Origin: Mucilaginibacter_A sp050955045
GTDB taxonomy: Bacteria; Bacteroidota; Bacteroidia; Sphingobacteriales; Sphingobacteriaceae
Direction of reading: 5' to 3'
Assembly (NCBI GenBank): GCA_050955045.1
Contig: JBPBQV010000001.1
Span: 248,001-312,000 of the forward strand
DNA: 64,000 nucleotides
Position numbers and translations under genes: made by a program
In this document: positions 62,333 through 64,000 of the stretch, in pieces
Numbering within the stretch: position 1 is the stretch's first letter
How the letters are laid out: the number at the start of each line of letters is the position of its first letter
The notes under the pieces: model-generated
Databases searched by the model: none
The model's input: only the letters and a program-made list of their open reading frames with translations
Told to the model about the DNA's origin: nothing

Positions 62333-63547
62333 ATGAAAGTTCTATTGCTTGGAGATGCACCAATGGCCTTGAACGAAGGTGGAATTAACCAGACTTTGTA
62401 CAACCTGTTTTGCTTTATAAAACCTGAGGATTTTTTAGGCATTACAGAAGTTGATACAAAAAGCCTTCAGAAAATTGGTTCGACAGAGCCTTATACTAAT
62501 CATTACAGAAGTTATAAACTTAACTTCATAAAGATTCCGTTAAATCGTTTAACAAAGTATTTGTTACCATTTATCAACCGTATAAATTTTTTTATCTTTC
62601 AGCAAAACAGTTATAAAACTTTAAAACATCAAATTGCATTATTCACTCCTGATATAATTATTTCCTGTTCCAATACTGTTGCCGGTATTCTAATGCACGA
62701 TAAATTATTAAATAACAATGCAATCAAAGTTCCAATTATTCCTTATTTTATGGATGATTGGATGTATAAAAATAAGTCAGACTATGTAGGTAAAACTATT
62801 GAAAAGATCATCGGGCAAATGTTGCAAAACCATAAAAACTGGATGATGATCAGTGAAGAACTGGAAGCCATATTAGCAGAACGTTATCAGGCAAAACCAA
62901 TGAATGTTTTACATATCAGAAACCCGGTAGATTTATCCGATGCACCAAAGGATAACATTTATCAAAAAAGCAATCCTTTTACAATTGCATACGCAGGTGC
63001 GTTGTGGCCCATGCACTTTGATAGTTTTATAGCGTTTGCAAAAGCTGTACAACAGTTAAATGAATTCCAGAAAATTCAAATTGTATTATACACACAGGAA
63101 AGCCAGTGGAATTGGCGAAAAAGTGAACTGGAACCTTTAAATGTAATTTATGGCGGACATGTGCCTTACAATCAAATTCATTACAAGTTAAACTTGGCCG
63201 ATGCATTATTAATCACAGCTTCTTTTAGCAAGGAAAATTATACGCATTCTAAAGCATCTTTACAAACCAAGATTACCGATTATTGCAAATCAAAAAGATT
63301 AATTATAAGTTGTGCTCCCTCCTACGCGGCTAATAATAATTTCATCAAAGAAAATAATTGCGGTATTTGTATTGAAACTAATGAGATAGAAAAAATTGCA
63401 GATAAGCTTTCAGAAATTATTATAAACATGGATACCAATCAAAGTTATGTAATCAATGCTTGGAACATATTAAAAAATTTCTCCAAAGAAACTGTTCATC
63501 AAAAAATAAAAGATTTTTTACAATTAAGTTTGCAACAATCAGTTTAA
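62333..63547 (+). CDS. GT4-like glycosyltransferase
   Basis: A 404-residue GT-B protein. VLLLGDAPMALNEGGINQTL has the GG acceptor loop. PYFMDDWMYKNKSDYVGKTI and FTIAYAGALWPMHFDSFIAF follow, with GHVPYNQIHYKLNLADALLI at the donor domain entrance. The C-terminal E-x7-E motif is atypical (ASFSKENYTHSKASLQTKIT), so the assignment is to the GT4/GT-B group with less certainty. It lies 10 bases after the preceding GT2 gene and 44 before the cut fucosyltransferase gene. Confidence 0.75.
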   Translation: MKVLLLGDAPMALNEGGINQTLYNLFCFIKPEDFLGITEVDTKSLQKIGSTEPYTNHYRSYKLNFIKIPLNRLTKYLLPFINRINFFIFQQNSYKTLKHQIALFTPDIIISCSNTVAGILMHDKLLNNNAIKVPIIPYFMDDWMYKNKSDYVGKTIEKIIGQMLQNHKNWMMISEELEAILAERYQAKPMNVLHIRNPVDLSDAPKDNIYQKSNPFTIAYAGALWPMHFDSFIAFAKAVQQLNEFQKIQIVLYTQESQWNWRKSELEPLNVIYGGHVPYNQIHYKLNLADALLITASFSKENYTHSKASLQTKITDYCKSKRLIISCAPSYAANNNFIKENNCGICIETNEIEKIADKLSEIIINMDTNQSYVINAWNILKNFSKETVHQKIKDFLQLSLQQSV

Positions 63548-63591
63548 ACAAACTAATTTAATCTTTTTAAATTCACAATACAAATTCATAC

Positions 63592-64000
63592 TTGATTATC
63601 ACTAAACTAATAAGCGGCTTAGGCAACCAACTGTTTGAATATGCAATTGGCCGACAGTTGGCTATCAGTAAAAATGTTCCGTTAAAATTAGATTTATCAT
63701 TTTTTGCAGATCAAAGCTTACGTAGTTACAAGTTAAATCATTATAACATTAATGCGGAAATTGCAACAAGTACAGATATTGAGCCATTTAAAAAAGAGAT
63801 AAACCGCTATCAAAAGTTACATCAGGAAACTTCTCTATTTGCAAAAATTTATCGTAACGCAGAACCGTTTGTCTTTCCGAAATTTACCAAAAATTATTTC
63901 AAAGAACATATTTGGTGGATTTTAGAACCTGCTGTTTTTAAAACTCCCGCCAATGTTTATGTAGATGGTTACTGGCAGCATTACAAATACTTTGAAAATA
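63592..64000 (+). CDS. Alpha-1,2-fucosyltransferase (GT11), TTG start, cut by window end
   Basis: An open frame runs from TTG 63592 to the window end, 136 codons. It translates as ITKLISGLGNQLFEYAIGRQ near the N-terminus, the signature of GT11 alpha-1,2-fucosyltransferases (G-L-G-N-Q-L/M-F), followed by LAISKNVPLKLDLSFF and, at the cut, VYVDGYWQHYKYFEN. These enzymes transfer fucose from GDP-fucose to galactose. The GLGNQLF loop usually begins about 8-10 residues from the start, which fits TTG 63592. It is the last gene seen in the polysaccharide region. Confidence 0.9.
   Translation, partial: MIITKLISGLGNQLFEYAIGRQLAISKNVPLKLDLSFFADQSLRSYKLNHYNINAEIATSTDIEPFKKEINRYQKLHQETSLFAKIYRNAEPFVFPKFTKNYFKEHIWWILEPAVFKTPANVYVDGYWQHYKYFEN

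Overview
This window reads as chromosomal DNA of a Bacteroidota bacterium, most likely of the Sphingobacteriia (Pedobacter/Mucilaginibacter type). The evidence is the gene content (a HU-SPOR envelope protein, a giant periplasmic TPR protein, a large set of surface-polysaccharide genes), promoters of the TTTG...TAnnTTTG form (seen before rpsA, pyrR, tRNA-Pro and the second wza), a near absence of strong Shine-Dalgarno sequences, and low GC. The genus is inference. No plasmid, phage, insertion-sequence or CRISPR hallmark was seen.

Positions 1-20,000 are mostly housekeeping. They hold proB (minus, possibly followed by the first codons of proA at the window edge), a small coiled-coil membrane protein, tyrS, an AcpH-like protein, rpsA with a clear promoter and terminator, and the pyrR-pyrB pair. 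An envelope block follows: a giant TPR protein, a plugless TonB-receptor-like barrel, a HU-SPOR protein, exbB, exbD and tonB with touching or overlapping ends, then folC. After it come tRNA-Pro(UGG), a 30-bp perfect hairpin and a secreted 829-residue protein of unknown function.

Positions 20,660-64,000 are one long surface-polysaccharide region with two sub-loci. The first (21.6-36.1 kb, mostly minus strand) looks like a Wzx/Wzy system: OmpA-like protein, Wza, Wzc with a Tyr/Gly tail, Wzx flippase, Wzy/ligase-like membrane protein, several glycosyltransferases and a UDP-galactopyranose-mutase-like flavoprotein, with a WecG/TagA-type transferase convergent at its end. A 1034-residue secreted protein and glycosyltransferases separate it from the second sub-locus (44.2 kb onward, plus strand). 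That one has another Wza/Wzc pair and an ABC export system with one permease (Wzm) but two ATPase paralogues (Wzt) carrying different C-terminal domains. It also has two exostosin-like paralogues, many GT2/GT4 enzymes, two hexapeptide acetyltransferases and two fucosyltransferase-like genes, the last cut by the window end. No priming sugar-phosphate transferase and no nucleotide-sugar synthesis genes were seen.

The most unusual signal is a family of short palindromic repeats whose arms end in GATAAAAGAAGYAT (or GGTAAAAGAAGYAT). About fifteen full or half copies sit mainly in intergenic gaps of the polysaccharide region. Full copies cluster near 60 bp and near 88-92 bp. Exact copies of the core also lie inside three glycosyltransferase genes. 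It looks like a REP/MITE-type interspersed element and I do not recognise it as a named family.
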